DNA from: Chitinophagaceae bacterium
GTDB taxonomy: Bacteria; Bacteroidota; Bacteroidia; Chitinophagales; Chitinophagaceae
NCBI GenBank assembly: GCA_025455245.1
Contig: JALOMX010000188.1
Coordinates: 1-5,135, forward strand
Reading direction: 5' to 3'
DNA length: 5,135 nucleotides
The notes below the pieces were generated by a model. That model was given only the letters and a program-made list of their open reading frames with translations. It made no database searches and was not told where the DNA came from. The translations under genes and the position numbers were made by a program. Position 1 is the first letter of the stretch. Every line of letters begins with the position of its first letter. This document shows positions 4,511 through 5,135 of this stretch, piece by piece.

Positions 4511-5135
4511 TTATTCCAACAGGGTTAATACTACTCCCGCTGCGAGGTTAACCGATGTCCCCGAACCACAGGTAATACTCCTTACCGATGTGCTGGCATT
4601 TATGACCGGATACCTTGGCCTGCCGGCAGGTATAGTTACAATTGAGGTAGCGGTTGGCACAGCATTTCTGCTCCAGTTGCCTGCATTTTCCCAATCGGTG
4701 CTTACATTCCCTGTCCAGCTATTGGTAACAGGTGCTGCTATTTGGAGTATATCATCAAAATGGAAGGTAGAGTTTGCACTTCCATCGCCTACGGCCCCAA
4801 AGTCGAACATGAACACCAATTTGTTATATACATTCGATGGCTTTCCGGAAAAATTCCAATTGATGGTTTCCCAGTTATTGGCAATGGTAGTTGTGGCTGT
4901 TACTTCGGATGGCCCTACATCGCCCTCGAGTTTAAGTAATATCGGAAGACCTGCCCTTGGAGAAAATACTTTCATGGAAATGGTGGTAAGCGTTGTAAAG
5001 TTGAGCTTTTGACTTGTGGTAAGCAGGCTGCCTGCCCAACTTGCCCCCCCATTCCTGATAATTCTGCCCACTTTATTGCTTGGGTTTCCTGCACCCACGA
5101 AAGGGTTGAGGATGACTGTTCCGGTACCGCCGTCA
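4511..5135 (-). CDS. Secreted multidomain protein, C-terminal part (partial)
   Basis: The frame is open to the window edge, giving 207 residues; the N-terminus lies outside, so the GTG near 5098 is not the true start. About residues 15-132 resemble a beta-sandwich carbohydrate-binding-type domain found in large Bacteroidota exoproteins, with SMKVFSPRAGLPILLKLEGD (53-72), NNWETINWNFSG (86-97) and LVFMFDFGAVGDGS (106-119), then FHFDDI (124-129). From 140 begins a second module, WTGNVSTDWENAGNWSRNAV (140-159), PTATSIVTIPAG (160-171) and RYPVINASTSVRSITCGSGT (174-193). This is a widespread extracellular repeat in the phylum. It stops at LAAGVVLTLLE, where such modules usually continue. No type IX secretion sorting domain follows. 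The exact role is unknown; surface glycan binding is inference. The stop lies 35 bp from the shared terminator. Confidence 0.75.
   Translation of the reverse strand, partial: DGGTGTVILNPFVGAGNPSNKVGRIIRNGGASWAGSLLTTSQKLNFTTLTTISMKVFSPRAGLPILLKLEGDVGPSEVTATTTIANNWETINWNFSGKPSNVYNKLVFMFDFGAVGDGSANSTFHFDDILQIAAPVTNSWTGNVSTDWENAGNWSRNAVPTATSIVTIPAGRPRYPVINASTSVRSITCGSGTSVNLAAGVVLTLLE

Noticed and set aside
4590..5012. 140-codon open frame on the + strand
   Set aside because: It overlaps the - strand exoprotein, whose frame shows clear domain wording; the + frame shows none.

Overview
The window holds the distal part of a ribosomal-protein and RNA-polymerase cluster from a member of the Bacteroidota, most likely near Chitinophagales or Sphingobacteriales (lineage is inference). 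All genes are on the + strand in the order infA, rpmJ, rpsM, rpsK, rpsD, rpoA, rplQ. The lineage call rests on a TTTG/TAnnTTTG-type promoter before infA, the near absence of Shine-Dalgarno sequences, a bL36 that has lost its zinc ligands, a zinc-free uS4, a long charged tail on bL17, and a neighbouring secreted protein with domains typical of the phylum.

Region by region: 1-312 (- strand) is the C-terminal remnant of an Rpn-family (PD-(D/E)XK, putative transposase) gene. It lacks its nuclease domain, carries a frameshift and ends in a 12-bp repeat coding for Gly-Lys-Leu-Glu. 376-408 is a good promoter that would start infA with a very short leader. 425-4416 carries the seven housekeeping genes. 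4438-4475 is a strong, probably bidirectional terminator. 4511-5135 (- strand) is the C-terminal part of a secreted multidomain protein, convergent with rplQ and running off the window.

The genes form one functional set: IF-1 for initiation, bL36 and bL17 in the large subunit, uS13, uS11 and uS4 in the small subunit, and the alpha subunit that nucleates RNA polymerase assembly. Head-to-tail arrangement and a single clear promoter suggest co-transcription. However, the spacers are long (53-195 bp) and structured, and two hold terminator-like hairpins (after rpsM and after rpsD), so expression may be stepped by partial termination or RNA processing.

The coding content is conventional, and I do not see a new gene system. 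The unusual signal is in the spacers. Four of the six carry short degenerate tandem arrays with a 7- or 8-bp period, each built on a different word. Two of these arrays occur as opposed copies that fold into long hairpins. They are the best candidates here for something not covered by ordinary annotation.
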